Positions 33,874 to 45,209 are shown, counted from the first letter of the stretch. The stretch is DNA of 64,000 nt from Maratus speciosus (GCA_963932465.1 OZ010790.1:346667087-346731086), one strand, 5' to 3'. Notes: generated from the sequence alone by a model not told the origin. Numbers and translations are program-made.

Positions 33874-34986
33874 TAGGGATTGACCGAATACCGAATAGTC
33901 GATTCGGTATTCGGTGATTCGGCATGTAAACCGAATATTCGGCTTCGGCCGAATACTTTTAAGTATTCGACCGAATAATTATGGGTAAGTATTTTCTTAG
34001 AAGTAGAAGAATTCACTTTTAATTAGAAGTAGAATAGGCTAAACGATGAGTTTCAATGTTATGTGCATGAGTTCAGAGTTCAGTTGTACTACAAAAAACA
34101 AGTCAAAGGACATTTTTAATATAAAAAAAAAACTTTTTCTTTCCTAAAATAGCCTACATAGGGGTGAAATCAAAACAACTATCTACGATGAGAAAAAAAA
34201 AGTAAGGAAGGTGGGCATCTTTCTCTTATAATTTAATTTTAATTATTTCTACTTTAGTTTTCTTAATTTAAATTTATTTAATGTGTATTTTCTTTAACAT
34301 ACACCTCAAATAAGTACGTCAGATTTCATGTCTGTATATCTAAGGTGTATATTAAAGAAAATGTATCAAATAAGTATGCCTCTATGCCTATCCTATATCT
34401 TTAATAACCATTAAAATTGCTCAAATTTGTTATCTTCATCACCACAATGTTAAACTATTAATCAAAATATAAATATATGTATCAATAATTTGACAGAAAA
34501 TAGTTAAATGTATAAATTGATATACCTTTTGTAATTGGGAACATTCCTATTAAATACGTTTATAATTAGACAATCAGTAAATCAGCTTAATGACAATATT
34601 GTTTCTTTTTATTTGAATGAACTTTAGTTTTTCTAAGAATCCTTACTCTTAATAATAGCCTGTATAGTTTAATACTTTCATAGGTTATTTTGGGTATTGA
34701 CTAGTGATAAAATAGTAAAATATAAGTGATGGGTTAATGAATTTGTGAGTGGAAAGTAGTCATTAAATTTTTTTGGTGAAATTAGATTTAAGAACAAAAA
34801 TGTAACTGAATTAAATTACTAAGAATTTAATTTTAATTAAAGTTTATTAAAAAAGTTAATATATGAAAAAATGTATATTAAAAATTTTTAAGTATTCGGT
34901 TGCCGAATACCGAATATTCGGTGTACACTTTGACCGAAGCTTCGGTATTCGGTATTCGGCAAAATTGCTGCTTCGGTCAATCCCTA
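33874..34986. mobile_element. hAT-type MITE with CCGAATATTCGG-rich ends, perfect 8-bp TSD
   Basis: Both ends read TAGGGATTGACCGAA inward. ATATAGAT is duplicated exactly at 33866-33873 and 34987-34994. The first ~115 bp and last ~105 bp are packed with self-complementary CCGAATATTCGG-type words that can fold into hairpins. The interior is AT-rich and noncoding. The TSD merges into a (GATA)n tract on the right. Confidence 0.9.
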
Positions 34987-34987
34987 A

Positions 34988-35011
34988 TATAGATAGATAG
35001 ATAGATAGATA
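34988..35011 (+). repeat. (GATA)n microsatellite
   Basis: Six GATA units lie immediately after the 33874-34986 MITE; the first overlaps its 3' target duplication ATATAGAT. Confidence 0.9.
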
Positions 35012-35486
35012 AAGTTTTTTATTGAGGGTGGTTTTGGGTTCTAGAGGTCATGATCGGTGTAGATCTGCAAAATTTTTTCAGAAATTCCAATATAGGAACG
35101 ATCCCAATAGGTAGTATTTCATACGAAATCTACCTAAAACAGGCGGCAGATTATACTAATGACTAGAGGGCGCAACGTATTAAATAACCCATTATCGCAT
35201 TTAAAACGAAAATCCTGCACAATTCGCAGAAAATATTGGTAGATACTCTGTACTTAAAGAATTATTTCATTATTCATTATTTACTTTTAATTATTTATAT
35301 TTAACAAGTTGTTAAAATACTTTGAATTTCAAATAAAAGTAAGGTTTAAAATCGGATTAAGAATTAACTGTATATAAATTTATAACTTCAAACAAAATTG
35401 CACAGAACTTTTTCGAGTGAAAAGAGGGCGCACAAACTTTACTTGCTCCAGGGCGCTGAATATGTAGCTACGCCACTGCTCTGAAG

Positions 35487-35690
35487 CTGTATCACAGAGT
35501 TTTTTAATATTATTAGTTCACCCGTATCACAGTCTTTCTGCTGCTCCAGCCATGCCAAACATTCAAAAGCTTCAGAATTGTTAATTTGCTCGTTTTCTTC
35601 GTTCCACTCCGCAACTTACGGGAGCTCAAGTTAAATTCAAAGGAACTCGAAAATATTTATATGCATTCGTAGTTCGGAAAGGACCGCTTA
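35487..35690 (-). pseudogene. Tigger transposase C-terminal trace
   Basis: The minus strand reads a segment with WNEENEQ, AFECLAWLEQQKD and TGELIILKNSV. This is the pattern of the Tigger C-terminal tail, a helical segment after the DDE domain. The frame would continue across the hAT-type insertion into 21827-21785. The catalytic part is deleted, so it cannot be functional. Its interest is that the insertion point of copy A is fixed inside a known protein tail. Confidence 0.55.
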
Positions 35691-35879
35691 CATACAAGGC
35701 ATATGATAGTTTAAAATAAAAAGCTTTCAAAATGGATTTTGCACACAAGGAATGTGATAGTAAAAAAAGAAAAAGCTTTAAAAATGGATTTCGGTTAACC
35801 GAGAGTTTCGGTTAAAAGAGTTTCAGATAAAAGAGGTTCTACTGTATTTACTTTTCCTTAACATGTTATTTGGTATAAG

Positions 35880-36271
35880 CAGGGGTGGGGAAATGCATCC
35901 TTTTACTAGCCACTGGCGAGTGAATTGTTTGACAGGGCAAGTGAATTTTTAGGTAGTCTTTGAAAATTGGAAACTATAGAGATAGGCGAAATTTTTATTT
36001 TTTTTTTAAAGTAGTTAGCTATACTTTTCTACTTTCCTAATTACTGTGATGTAAACATGGTACTAAGTTCTATTTTATATTAAACTTTCATCTCTTGTTT
36101 ATATTTCTTAATTTTACAGGGGAAAAAAATGAAAATGCATTATAGTAATAGTAACCAACTATTTTTGAGTTGTGTAAATTTTCTCAAAAATTTTCAACTG
36201 TACATTGCATTTTACAATCTGATGAAATAAATCCTTGGCTAGTAAGATTTTCTAGAAATTCCCCACCCCTG
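35880..36271. mobile_element. hAT-type MITE, 392 bp, perfect 8-bp TSD
   Basis: The left end CAGGGGTGGGGAAATGCATC and the right end in reverse complement CAGGGGTGGGGAATTTC pair as TIRs. GGTATAAG is duplicated at 35872-35879 and 36272-36279. Subterminal ACTAGCCA occurs in inverse orientation inside both ends. It is noncoding. Confidence 0.92.
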
Positions 36272-36498
36272 GGTATAAGGTTATTTCATAATAATATTTT
36301 AGTGACTTCTCTGTACTTAAATCACTAAAATATGAGATTAGTAATAAATGTATATCATTGCAAATATATTATAAAAAGAAAAAAAAATTGTAAAAGATAG
36401 CAATATCTGAAACAAAAAGGTAGAAAGCTGAGATAACAATATCATTAGGGGGTGGGAGATGTTTGAGAAATGATAATGTATGATATTGTAAGGGGGAA

Positions 36499-36570
36499 CA
36501 GAGCCATCCTTAGGGGGGTGCGACAGATGCGGCCGCACAGGGCCTTGTGCCAGGGAAAATCTCCTTCCCG
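36499..36570 (+). mobile_element. hAT-type left end CAGAGCCATCCTTAGGGG
   Basis: CAGAGCCATCCTTAGGGG followed by a G/C-rich GTGCGACAGATGCGGCCGC is the style of hAT ends. No inverse partner was recognised. Degenerate minisatellite units start a few hundred bases inside (about 36930), suggesting the array is its cargo. Confidence 0.5.
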
Positions 36571-36929
36571 AAAAAAGAAAATTAATGACATGGAATTTTG
36601 TATATTTTCAAAATATGAATGTAAATTTTGAAATAAAGGTCTTATATATTGAAAATTTTTGGGAAGAAAATAATAAATAAAAGTTTTTCACTGAATGAAT
36701 ATTAACATTTTCAAACTTCGACTTTAATTCTACGAAGGTGTAAGACAAAAAATGCAATTGGAACCTTTTTTTCGTTCTACTTTGTTCAAAGGAACAAACT
36801 AACATAGTGTGTCAAAAGTGGCTGCTACCATTGAAAAATTCAAAGTCGATACAATTTTTAATATATACTATAACTTCTATTTCAAAATCTGTATTCAAAT
36901 TTGAAAAGCAGACACTCATGAATTTTATC

Positions 36930-37130
36930 AAATGATTGCACAAAAATACTGCAAATTTCGACAATAGGATGCATAACAGGGTAGAAGAAGGAATCAATTT
37001 CATTATTTGATTGCAAGAGAAAAAGAATAAAAAATTTCAACAAATGATAATGGAAAAACCTTGCAAATTTTGACAATAAGTTGCAAAGAAAAACAAATCA
37101 ATTTAGTCATTCGGTCTCAAAAAAAAAAAA
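36930..37130 (-). repeat. Degenerate minisatellite array, 'GATCTTTTGACGAAAT' family, inverse orientation
   Basis: Four to five eroded units carry CAAATTT.GACAA and AATGATT/GGATTGCA-like steps with A-runs between. They are recognisable only by comparison with 20380-20800. Confidence 0.55.
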
Positions 37131-37158
37131 AAATCGTGACTCTTGTCCATGGATTGCT

Positions 37159-37270
37159 ATAGGTCAAAATTAACATTTTTACTCAACTGGCCACTTAAAT
37201 CACTGGCTAGTACGCTGATTTTTTTCACTGGCCAATTTTTTTTAACCACTGGCCATTAACAAAGTTAAGT
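37159..37270 (+). mobile_element. Fragment of hAT-type MITE family 1
   Basis: TATAGGTCAAAATTAAC at 37159 matches the TIR of the elements at 954 and 47127. It is followed by repeated ACTGGCCACT / CACTGGCTAGT words typical of that family's subterminal DNA. The right end is missing. Confidence 0.6.
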
Positions 37271-37392
37271 ACGCTCCATACAAAATTGTGCTTTTTCTAA
37301 CTATCAATATTGTAATTTACTAACATCTTTTACTTACCATTAGATATGATTACACTCAACTGAAAAAAAAAAAAAAAAACTGGCATTAACAT

Positions 37393-38395
37393 CTAACAGA
37401 AAAATATAATCAAGAAATTACAGCTTTCAAAATAAAAGTCAAACACATATTTGAAGATATTTAGACATACTTAATGCAACGTATTAAAAGATAAGAAAAT
37501 TGAAATATATTTTTAAAATCATTTTAATAAAATCTTGAATATTTTATTTTTACTATTAATTGCAATGAAATAAATTCACAGCAAATTTTCAGAAAGGTTA
37601 CAGCAGAGGGGGAAATCCCCCCCCACCCGGCACTAACTATGCATTTTTCTGCAGCCATTTAACGAATTTCGTGTTTTTTTCTGCGCTTTTTTGACGAAAT
37701 TCACGTTTTTTTCCCGCGACCTTTTGGCAAAATCAGCGTTTTTTTCGCGATCTTTTCATGAAATCTGCATTTTTTCGTAACCTTTTCACGTAATCTGTGT
37801 TTTTTCGTTTTCTTTTGATGAAATTTGTGGGCGTTTTTCACCATTCTTTGAAAAAATTTGCTTTTTTCCCCCCAGATTTTTTGACAGACAAAATTTGCTT
37901 GTTTTCAGACAGATCTAGATCTTTCTAACAGAAAAATATAATCAAGAAATTACAGCTTTGAAAATAAAGGTCAAACACATATTTGAAGATATTTAGACAT
38001 ACTTAATGCAACGTATAAAAGATAAGAAAATTGAAATATATTTTTAAAATTATTTTAATAAAATCTTGAATATTTTATTTTTACTATTAATTGCAATGAA
38101 ATAAATTCACAGCAAATTTTCAGAAAGGTTACAGCAGAGGGGGAAATCCCCCCCCACCCGGCACTAACTATGCATTTTTCTGCAGCCATTTAACGAATTT
38201 CGTGTTTTTTCGGCGCTTTTTTGACGAAATTCACGTTTTTTCCCCGCGACCTTATGGCAAAATCAGCGTTTTTTTCGCGATCTTTTCGTGAAATCTGTGT
38301 TTGGGTTTTTCACCATTCTTTGAAAAAATTTGCTTTTTTCCCCCCCAGATTTTTTGACAGACAAAATTTGCTTGTTTTCAGCGATCTTTTGACGA
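37393..38395 (+). repeat. Direct tandem duplication, about 532-bp period, near identical
   Basis: CTAACAGAAAAATATAATCA starts at 37393 and again at 37925. The copies stay nearly identical through CGGCACTAACTATGCATTTT and TTTTTTGACAGACAAAATTT. Copy 2 lacks about 80 bp inside the minisatellite part. Each copy carries a CAGAGGGGGAAATCCCCCCC step and several GATCTTTTGACGAAAT-type units. The low divergence indicates a recent event or an assembly duplication. Confidence 0.85.
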
Positions 38396-38545
38396 AATTT
38401 GTGTTTTTTGCAAAATTTACGTTTTACCACGATCTTTTGACAAAAGTTGCGTTTTTTCCGCGATCTTTTCACGAAAGTTGTGTTTTTTCCGCGATCTTTT
38501 CACGAAATTTATGTTTTATCCACGATTTTTTCATGAAATTCTCAA
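37655..38545 (+). repeat. Minisatellite array, 'GATCTTTTGACGAAAT' family
   Basis: Units of about 30-37 bp read roughly CGCGATCTTTTGACGAAATT then CGTTTTTT, seen at 37655-37890 and 38190-38545. The 38390-38540 part is the most regular. It is interrupted by the AT-rich half of the 532-bp duplication. Confidence 0.88.
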
Positions 38546-38559
38546 CATAAGAGCAATGC

Positions 38560-39300
38560 GACTCTTGTTCAATAACATCTGCATTGGTTCAAAATATTTG
38601 AATAATACTGTAATAAGTGTTTTTATATTTACACAGTATAACTTTTTAATATGACAATTTATATTCATCATGTATAATGAAAATTTTATTTGAAATTAAC
38701 TAATACTTTTTTTCCCATTAACTTTCATACCCCGAATGGGTTTTATCTACCCATTTTTATATAAGAGACTAATTTAGGAATCATGTTAAAAATTTTTTAT
38801 GCTGTATCAGTAAGCGCAAAAAGTATCTGTAATAAGCTAACATAATCTGTTAAATTTAAAATTAATCTATTCAAAATTGTTTTAATACAACTGTACAAGC
38901 AAATTCATTTTTTTTTTTTTTTTTTTTTTTCATAATGGGAAGTTTAACATTTATCCCTTGTTATGTAAAAAAATATTTCTTTCAATAATATTATGAATTA
39001 TACCTATAAAGAACATAAATATATGATTGATTAGATATAGATATATTATATGTATAAAATATTTGAGTTGTATATGTTGCAATACTTAAGGGTTTTTTTA
39101 AGTAAAATACGCTTAAAAGTTAAATATAATTTAAGTGATTCTTTTTAGTGTGTTACTATTTCCTGTTAAATAATGAAAGAAATGTAAGTACTAAATTCTT
39201 TTAATTAGTATGCATTTACATTTTACATTTTTTTTCTCTCAAGAATAGCATTGTACTGTTTATATTTGCCTTAAAAAACAGTTAAAATGTTTTCAATAAA
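38560..39300. other. AT-rich, no feature recognised
   Basis: It contains a T-run at about 38910-38930 and scattered AT-rich words. No ORF similarity, TIR pair or array was found. Confidence 0.5.
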
Positions 39301-39305
39301 CTAGA

Positions 39306-41029
39306 TAGTGATGCAGAAATAATTATAATTCAGCATTCTCAGGTGATAGTCTATTAATTTTTTTTTTTTTCGTAAATGCTACCTGCTTCTGAAAATAATC
39401 TCTCACTATATACGGTACTTCCTAGAGCAGAAAGGTACTTTTTGGCTAATTGTGAAAGAAAATAAAAGAAAATAAGAAGATTGTTTGTTCTTAATTGTGA
39501 AAGGTTTGGAAAGTCTTCTGAATTTTTCGCCCACCACTCCAAACGACACTGTTGTTTTTCTAGTAGTGTCTGGGAAAGAAAATTACTAATTTCTTTTACT
39601 TCTTCACATTGAAAGGAACTTTCTACAGAGCTTCACTCTGCGATTCGCTTGCAATTTCATTAAAGCATACCCACAAAGAATTTGGAACTTGTGAAGATGG
39701 AATGATTATGCTAGAAATATTTTGTTCACATTCTGTTACTGGTTTCATACTAGCCTTTCTTAGTCTTACTAAAGCAGTTAATTTGGACTTTACTCCTACA
39801 TCCTTTGCTTCATCTTTGTTGAAAAAAGACACTTTAAATCTGGGGTCCAAAACCGTTGCAATGGAATAGTGTTCATTGTCTTGAATCGATACAAAACGCT
39901 TCTCCAAATTTTGTAGAAGAGTGTCTTTCATGGTGCCTACACCAAAAAAATCTCCAGATTTAAATAAATAAGATTTTAATGCTGTAATTATTGGGATGAC
40001 TTCAGAAATTAATGATCTCGATCAAGCAATTTGTTTTGTTATTTATTCAAATGGTTGTAATAGATTGAGCAATTTTTCTAAAACAGTACACTGGTTTGCT
40101 GTCAGATTATTTATTTCTCCAAATTTAGTTGCACGTACAGAAAGTGCATTTTTTTGTTGCAGTAATCTCTCCAACATATAATAGGTGCTATTCCAGCGTG
40201 TTGCCACACTTTGAACTAATTTCTTCTTAGGAATTTTTAACTCATTAATTTGTATATCAATTAATCTAATGGCGAATGATTAAAATGTGTAAACGATTTT
40301 TATCTGCAACAATTAAATAATTTATTGATCTTTGGTATGTTAGAGCAGTTAAATGCAATGAATGTAATTTGCTTTTCCTTACAGATATTTCCTTCCTCTG
40401 AATCTGAAAACATTCACTATACACTTCTTAATAGTGCTATCTGCTGACAGCAAAGAAAAAAAAAAAATAATGATAATAATAATAATAATTTTTTTTTTTG
40501 TTGTTAAATGTGAGCTTTATAAAGTCTACAATGATCTCTTTCCACCATTTTAGAGGATATTCTTTTCATCCTTTTTATCAGTGGTTTTTCTTAAGATATT
40601 ACGATTTCCTATTTTTTATTTTATTTCATCTGAAAGCTGAAACTTGTGTTTCCTAGTACTTTTAAAATTTTGTCATTATTTTAAAATGTAACAACACACA
40701 TAATATCTATTAAAATGTAACTAGAAAGTACCTGATGAGGAACTTTTGCTAAGAATTTCTTTTTTTGGCTGAATTAAATTATTGAGGCTATTTTTAGGCC
40801 GAACATAGCCGAATATTTTTTCAGAGTAAAATAATGCTTCCAAAAATTAAAAATTTGTATATAAATAATTTTTTAAAAGAAAACAATACATTTTAACTGT
40901 GAAATATACAAGAATTGTGCATATAGTGCATACTATATTTTGTTTTTAGGCAAAAATAAGTTCATTATTCGGCTGTAACTTGGCCGAATATTCGGTATTC
41001 GGCCAAACCACTATTCATTGCATCACTAA
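39306..41029 (-). mobile_element. Defective hAT transposon with short TIR TAGTGATGCA
   Basis: TAGTGATGCA at 39306 and its exact inverse TGCATCACTA ending near 41029 bound about 1.72 kb. The right subterminal part holds CCGAATATTCGG-type words, as in the 33874 MITE, suggesting related families. The minus-strand interior encodes hAT transposase pieces. Flanking 8-mers do not match, so the TSD has decayed or one end is displaced. Confidence 0.75.
39350..40290 (-). pseudogene. hAT-family transposase fragment (catalytic region and dimerisation domain)
   Basis: hAT transposases excise and insert elements through an RNase H-fold and dimerise through a C-terminal domain. Reading on the minus strand from about 40250 are a SVATRWNSTYYMLERL segment, the linker, then IATVLDPRFKVSFF (about 39870-39820). 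After a gap comes LSQLAKKYLSALGSTVYSERLFSEAG (about 39460-39375), the diagnostic hAT C-terminal dimerisation motif, truncated near 39354 by an A/T run. The N-terminal BED zinc finger and the first catalytic aspartate region are missing. Stops near 40048 and 40027, and another between 39623 and 39542 where the frame moves, make it inactive. The family is certain. It is the only hAT transposase source visible for the many hAT-type MITEs here, but terminal sequences differ from most of them. Confidence 0.88.
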
Positions 41030-41690
41030 TGTGTGGTGATTTATAGTCAAGTCTCCAAAATAGCTAGCTAAATTTTAAGAAGACATACCACCAATTGTGA
41101 ACTTCTAGATTCATTCCACATTGCCCTTTAACATTTAAAAAAAAAAAACCTGCTTTCAAGTACTTTTATACTTAATGTGAGAAAACAGTACGTTACTTTT
41201 ATTTTATTGTAAAACACACAAATTATTTATTTTATTATAAAATATACATGTTTGATTTATTTTAACTAGAGTGTCACCGATTTTAATCAGTTGATTTAAA
41301 TCAAATGATTTTTTTTTTTAAATCATTAATTAAAATAAAAAAAATTTTAATGTTTAAAATGTCAAAAAAAAAAAAAAAAGTTTTAAAATCTAAGATGAAC
41401 ATTATTTGAAAGTTTCTGTGTTTTAATTTATGAATAAACAAAAAAAAAAAAAAAAAAAAAAAGAGTTCTAAATAATTGTTTCTAATTCCTGAGTATTGTA
41501 AAAAATTAAAAGCAGTTAAGTTTGTAAAAAACATTGTTTTTATGCAACATATAAAAGTTTCATTTAAAAAATGATATTTAAATCTAATATAATTTGCAAT
41601 GTCATAATTTCCTTTAGATAATCAATTTATGCATTATTTTATATAAAATAAATATGGCAAGTGTATTAAATTTCTGCAAATATTCTTTGT
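41030..41690. other. AT-rich, no gene seen
   Basis: It holds a GTGTCACCGATTTTAATC word and a GATTTAAATCAAATGATTT palindromic patch (41272-41310), a style seen at some hAT MITE ends, but no partner end. Several A-runs occur (41362-41380, 41441-41462). Confidence 0.4.
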
Positions 41691-41975
41691 TTCTGTGATC
41701 TTTTGACAAAATTCGCGATTCTTTTTCATGATCATTTGTTGAAATTCGTGATTATTTTTCTCCACCACTGACTAATAATATTTGTTTTTTGCGCAATAGT
41801 TACACGAAATTTTGTATCTTATTTCACGATCGTTTGATGAAATTCCCCTCGATTGTTTGACTAAATTTTTGTGCAATCTTTTGATGAAATTCACGATTTT
41901 TTTCGCAATCGTTTAACAAAATTTGAGATTTTAGTCTGCTTTTCTTTCAATCTGCATTTCTTTTCGCGATCTCTG
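41690..41975 (+). repeat. Minisatellite array, 'GATCTTTTGACGAAAT' family, diverged
   Basis: Eight or so units with TTTGACAAAATTCGCGATT and CGATCGTTTGATGAAATTC-like words are spaced 30-40 bp apart, more diverged than the 45-50 kb arrays. Confidence 0.8.
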
Positions 41976-42930
41976 ATGAAATTAGTAATGTGCTTTAATC
42001 ATAACACTTTAAAATATAAGATGATTATGCACGTTAAAATGTAATTAAATGGAGCAGATAACGCATGTGGAAACTTTTACCTGGGAAAGGATTATCCTGG
42101 AAGTGAGTATGTAGAGATGCAGAAAAGTAGTATGATCTTTATGAGTGTAAAGTAAAACGTATGCAGATTAAATTAAATAAAGACAGTTTCATTCCAAAAA
42201 CACATACTTGACATCAGTGATACATAGCAGCATTCATTTTAAACAGACATATGGTAGAACGTGATGACGATGTTTCACAAATCAGAACAGACATTTTTGT
42301 TTGAAGGTGTTATAGCATTAGACTTTAAGATAAAACATAATTACACTGATAAAACTAAAACACAACATTCAGAACGTGGTCCAGCCATCGTTCAGTAACT
42401 TGAAATACTTCTTCCATTAAAAGAAGATAAAAGTGCGTTTTATTAAGATTGGAATCGTATATTTATATAAAAACGATCGGATTGAAAACGTCGTTTCAGA
42501 CGAATGAACCAATCAGAGAACGGCATCGAATTGATGCAAAGCAAGATTCGATTTGAAAACGATATTCTAAGTCGCCATCTGGCGGGAGAAATATCGTCAC
42601 GGAAGTTGAAACGTAGTTGAAAGAAAGTTTTTGCCGGTGAAGTACGGTAATGAAATGAAATTAGAAACGGCAAAATGGTATGGATTACTATGGATGTTAA
42701 AAAGGTCAGGAAACTTTTATTACAGCTGGATATTGTCTAGAATCAATAGAGAGGGTAAGTAAAAGTTTAAGAAATATTTATTACTGCCTTTATTTAAGAA
42801 ATAAATAAAAGTAAATAAAGTAAATGAATGACAATGAACTTAAAAATAAAATGAAGTTTGTGAAATGAGGTTTTATGACAGGAGATGATAAGAGGCAATG
42901 AGAAATACAGTGTTTGTATCTCTATCAATT
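41976..42930. other. Unassigned sequence
   Basis: No protein similarity or repeat boundary was found. 42430-42700 is less AT-rich than its surroundings and contains GTCGCCATCTGGCGGG; the inverse of the core GCCATCTGGCGG occurs at 44173. The two places may be inverted relics of one element or promoter-like DNA. Confidence 0.35.
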
Positions 42931-42934
42931 AGCA

Positions 42935-43070
42935 ATATTTTCCATGGTCGTTTGGAGAAACTAGCGATTTTTTCCGTGACGATTTGGGAATTTTTTTCTG
43001 AAATTTGCAAAATTCGCGATTTTTTTCGGTGACCCATTGACAAACTGATTTTGCGGAATTCCAAAGAAAA
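42935..43070 (+). repeat. Short degenerate minisatellite patch, 'GATCTTTTGACGAAAT' family
   Basis: Three to four units survive: GGTCGTTTGGAGAAACTAGC, TGACGATTTGGGAATTTT and GTGACCCATTGACAAACTG-like words separated by T-runs. Confidence 0.55.
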
Positions 43071-43363
43071 AAAAATTGCGGACTTTCACAAAAATTTAAA
43101 AAATTCGTAGAATAATCACATGTCCGTGAAAGAAGTTATGGAGACAAAATCACACAGAGCTCTTTTTATTGTGCTGGATTTTCACATTTTCTTGAGATTT
43201 GTTCAGTTTTGCACGTTCCCTTGCAAGAAAATTTTTCCTTGTCCTTCGCCAGAAAACTCTTGAAATGGCGCCCCTCGTCTTAGCAAGTATAATTGTATGA
43301 TGTATTTTCATCAAAATTTGATTTTTTTTTTCCCCATTTGCAGTGATGGAACAGCATGGACCT

Positions 43364-43480
43364 CATTTTGGAGCCGCAAAAAGTCATTTTGGAGCAGCAA
43401 AAACGCTCATTTTGGAGCAGCAAAAAGGCCACTTTGGAGCAGAAAATAACTATTTTGGAGTATCAAAATGTCATTTTGGT
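43364..43480 (+). repeat. Terminal minisatellite, 20-23-bp units
   Basis: CATTTTGGAGCAGCAAAA or a variant starts at 43364, 43385, 43408, 43430, 43450 and 43472. Confidence 0.9.
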
Positions 43481-43795
43481 ATTCTTTGACGAAATTCGCG
43501 TTTTTTCCGCGACTCTTTCACAAAAGTCACGTTTTTTCGCAATTCTTTGACGAAATTTGCATGTTTTTCGTGATTTTTTGACCAAATTTGCGTATTGTTC
43601 GCAATCTTTTGACAAAATTTGCATGTTATTCGGACCCATTGTTGAAATCAGCGTGTTTTTCGCTATGTTTTAATGAAATCTGCGTTTCTTTCCGCGATCT
43701 TTTAACGAAATTCATGTTTTTTCACAATCGTTTCACCCTGTTTTGTTCGTTTTTTGACGAAATTAGCGATCCTGTTGATATCTTGATGAAATTTT
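43480..43795 (+). repeat. Minisatellite array, 'GATCTTTTGACGAAAT' family
   Basis: About nine units of 30-37 bp, beginning TTCTTTGACGAAATTCGCG and ending with a GATATCTTGATGAAAT unit near 43790. Confidence 0.88.
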
Positions 43796-43799
43796 GATA

Positions 43800-45205
43800 A
43801 GAGTAAATACCTTATTTCCTGTCTTGACACTGTTCAGATATATCCAGATATATATCTCCTCTGCATTCCTCTATATTTATTTAACACTGTATATTTCCTT
43901 TATATTTATTTAACACTTAAAGTATTTCCTTTATTAAAATATATTTCCTTTATTAAAATATATTTCTTTTATTAAAATATTTCTTTTATTAACAATATAT
44001 AAAGTCATTTCACTTACCTTTTTATTCATTCCTGTTATTCTATCTTTAATTCCTTTTTACGATGTTTATCTTTCTTTGCCGTTCGTATTCACGTTTTTCA
44101 GCTGTCTGCTTCCATGCAAACATGAGCACGCATTTCGTTTGAATGACAATCATAGATTATAGTTTTACGATCGCCGCCAGATGGCGTCGCTCATTTGAGC
44201 CTATGACACATCGGCTCTGTGTTCTTTCGTCATGATGATCTCATTCTGGAACTGTCTGCAGTTGCTCCTTGCATTGCGTAATGAGGCATTATTTGAACGC
44301 CCGGCTGATATAAATTGAAATACGTTTCCATCCTACTTCGCCTGCACTCGTTGCCTTCTTTCTCTGTGTTTGTCTACGTGTTTCGTGTCGTCCTTTTTAC
44401 TAACAGTGTTGGTTTTCCACGACGTTTCAATAGTGCTATATTATGGCTGAAGATGTCTTCTTAAAGTGCTGTGTGCTTTTAATTAGTTGATGTTTCTACT
44501 TAACTTCTGCTTCATCGTTTGTCGGCCATTTTATAAGTTGATTGTTATGAGCTCGATAGTTTATGACTTCGTCTCGACTCTTTAAAGGTGGACTCTGCGT
44601 ACATCGTGTTTAAATGGATACACTGATGTGTGAGTCAAGATGGCTATAGTTATGATGAAGTTCAGAGATGTTTTACTCGCTACTTATTATCGGCATTTAT
44701 CTTTTGACGTTTCCTAATGATTATCTACAACGTAACTTCATCTATAGAGAAGTATTTTTCCTGGAGTTGTTTCGGCCCAGATATGTGATTCACTGTTTTT
44801 CAATTTAATATTCATCGTCATGTTAGATGTTTGTGAACAACATGGAACTTTGAGGAGGACCAGTCATTCTGTGATCATTTTCATTTCTTTATTGCTATGA
44901 GTTCAGTTTTCTTTTATTGTCACATGGTTTTCTGGATATGTATTTATATTTAATTTGACAGCTTAAATGTGTTTATCGAATTTAAAGATTTGGTTTATTG
45001 TTTGAACTATATTTAAACTTATTTTATATTTTAGCTAATAAACATTAGTTTGTTTTTAAACTTACTTTGTTTTTATTTTGCCACCATACGTTTCTTTTCT
45101 TTTCATAACTATTTAATACTTTATCGGGACTATTAGCGTTAGCTTTCATCGTGCTTTTAATTAAACTCTGCTAATTTAATCCTTGTCATTAATTTAATGA
45201 CATCA
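43800..45205 (+). other. Unassigned 1.4-kb insert between minisatellite arrays, with TATA and AATAAA signals
   Basis: A short AT-rich tandem (TTTCCTTTATTAAAATATA-like, about 43915-43990) is followed by a less AT-rich region. That region has TATAAA at 44309, a CTTCGCCTGCACTCGTTGCC initiator-like stretch ~30 bp downstream and AATAAA at 45037. No long ORF was seen. The layout would suit a solo LTR or the promoter/5' UTR of a lost element, but I cannot find LTR ends or a TSD. Confidence 0.35.
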
Positions 45206-45209
45206 AATT

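Larger units (their letters stand above)
21828..35478 (+). mobile_element. Large hAT-type element, copy A (13.65 kb with nested DNA)
   Basis: The left end CAGGGGCGTAGCTACC and the right end in reverse complement CAGTGGCGTAGCTAC are hAT-style TIRs. CTCTGAAG is duplicated exactly at 21820-21827 and 35479-35486. The first ~3.8 kb and last ~0.4 kb match copy B (55916-60569, opposite orientation). The ~9.5 kb between about 25600 and 35130 is foreign: the 863-bp tandem repeat, a BEL/Pao element and another hAT-type MITE. Subterminal GGAGCAGTTGGAGCAAAC and GCTCCAGGGCGC motifs mark the two ends. No hAT transposase (no BED finger or dimerisation motif) was found in either copy, so it is non-autonomous despite its size. 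Confidence 0.9.
21547..35844 (-). mobile_element. Tigger remnant split by a 13.65-kb hAT-type insertion
   Basis: The left end CAGTAGAACCTCAATTATCC (21547) and the right end in reverse complement CAGTAGAACCTCTTTTATC (35844) are pogo-type TIRs, with TA at 21545-21546 and 35845-35846. Only about 650 bp belongs to this element; the rest is copy A of the hAT-type family. The remaining coding trace is on the minus strand. Confidence 0.8.

Noticed and set aside
36499..38140. hAT-type element from 36499 to the CAGAGGGGGAAAT step at about 37609 or 38140
   Set aside because: An AGGGGGAA word is present at both places but the inverse of CAGAGCCATCC is not, so no element boundary can be claimed.
43800..45205. 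Solo LTR
   Set aside because: TATAAA and AATAAA are placed suggestively, but no TG...CA ends with a target duplication could be found.
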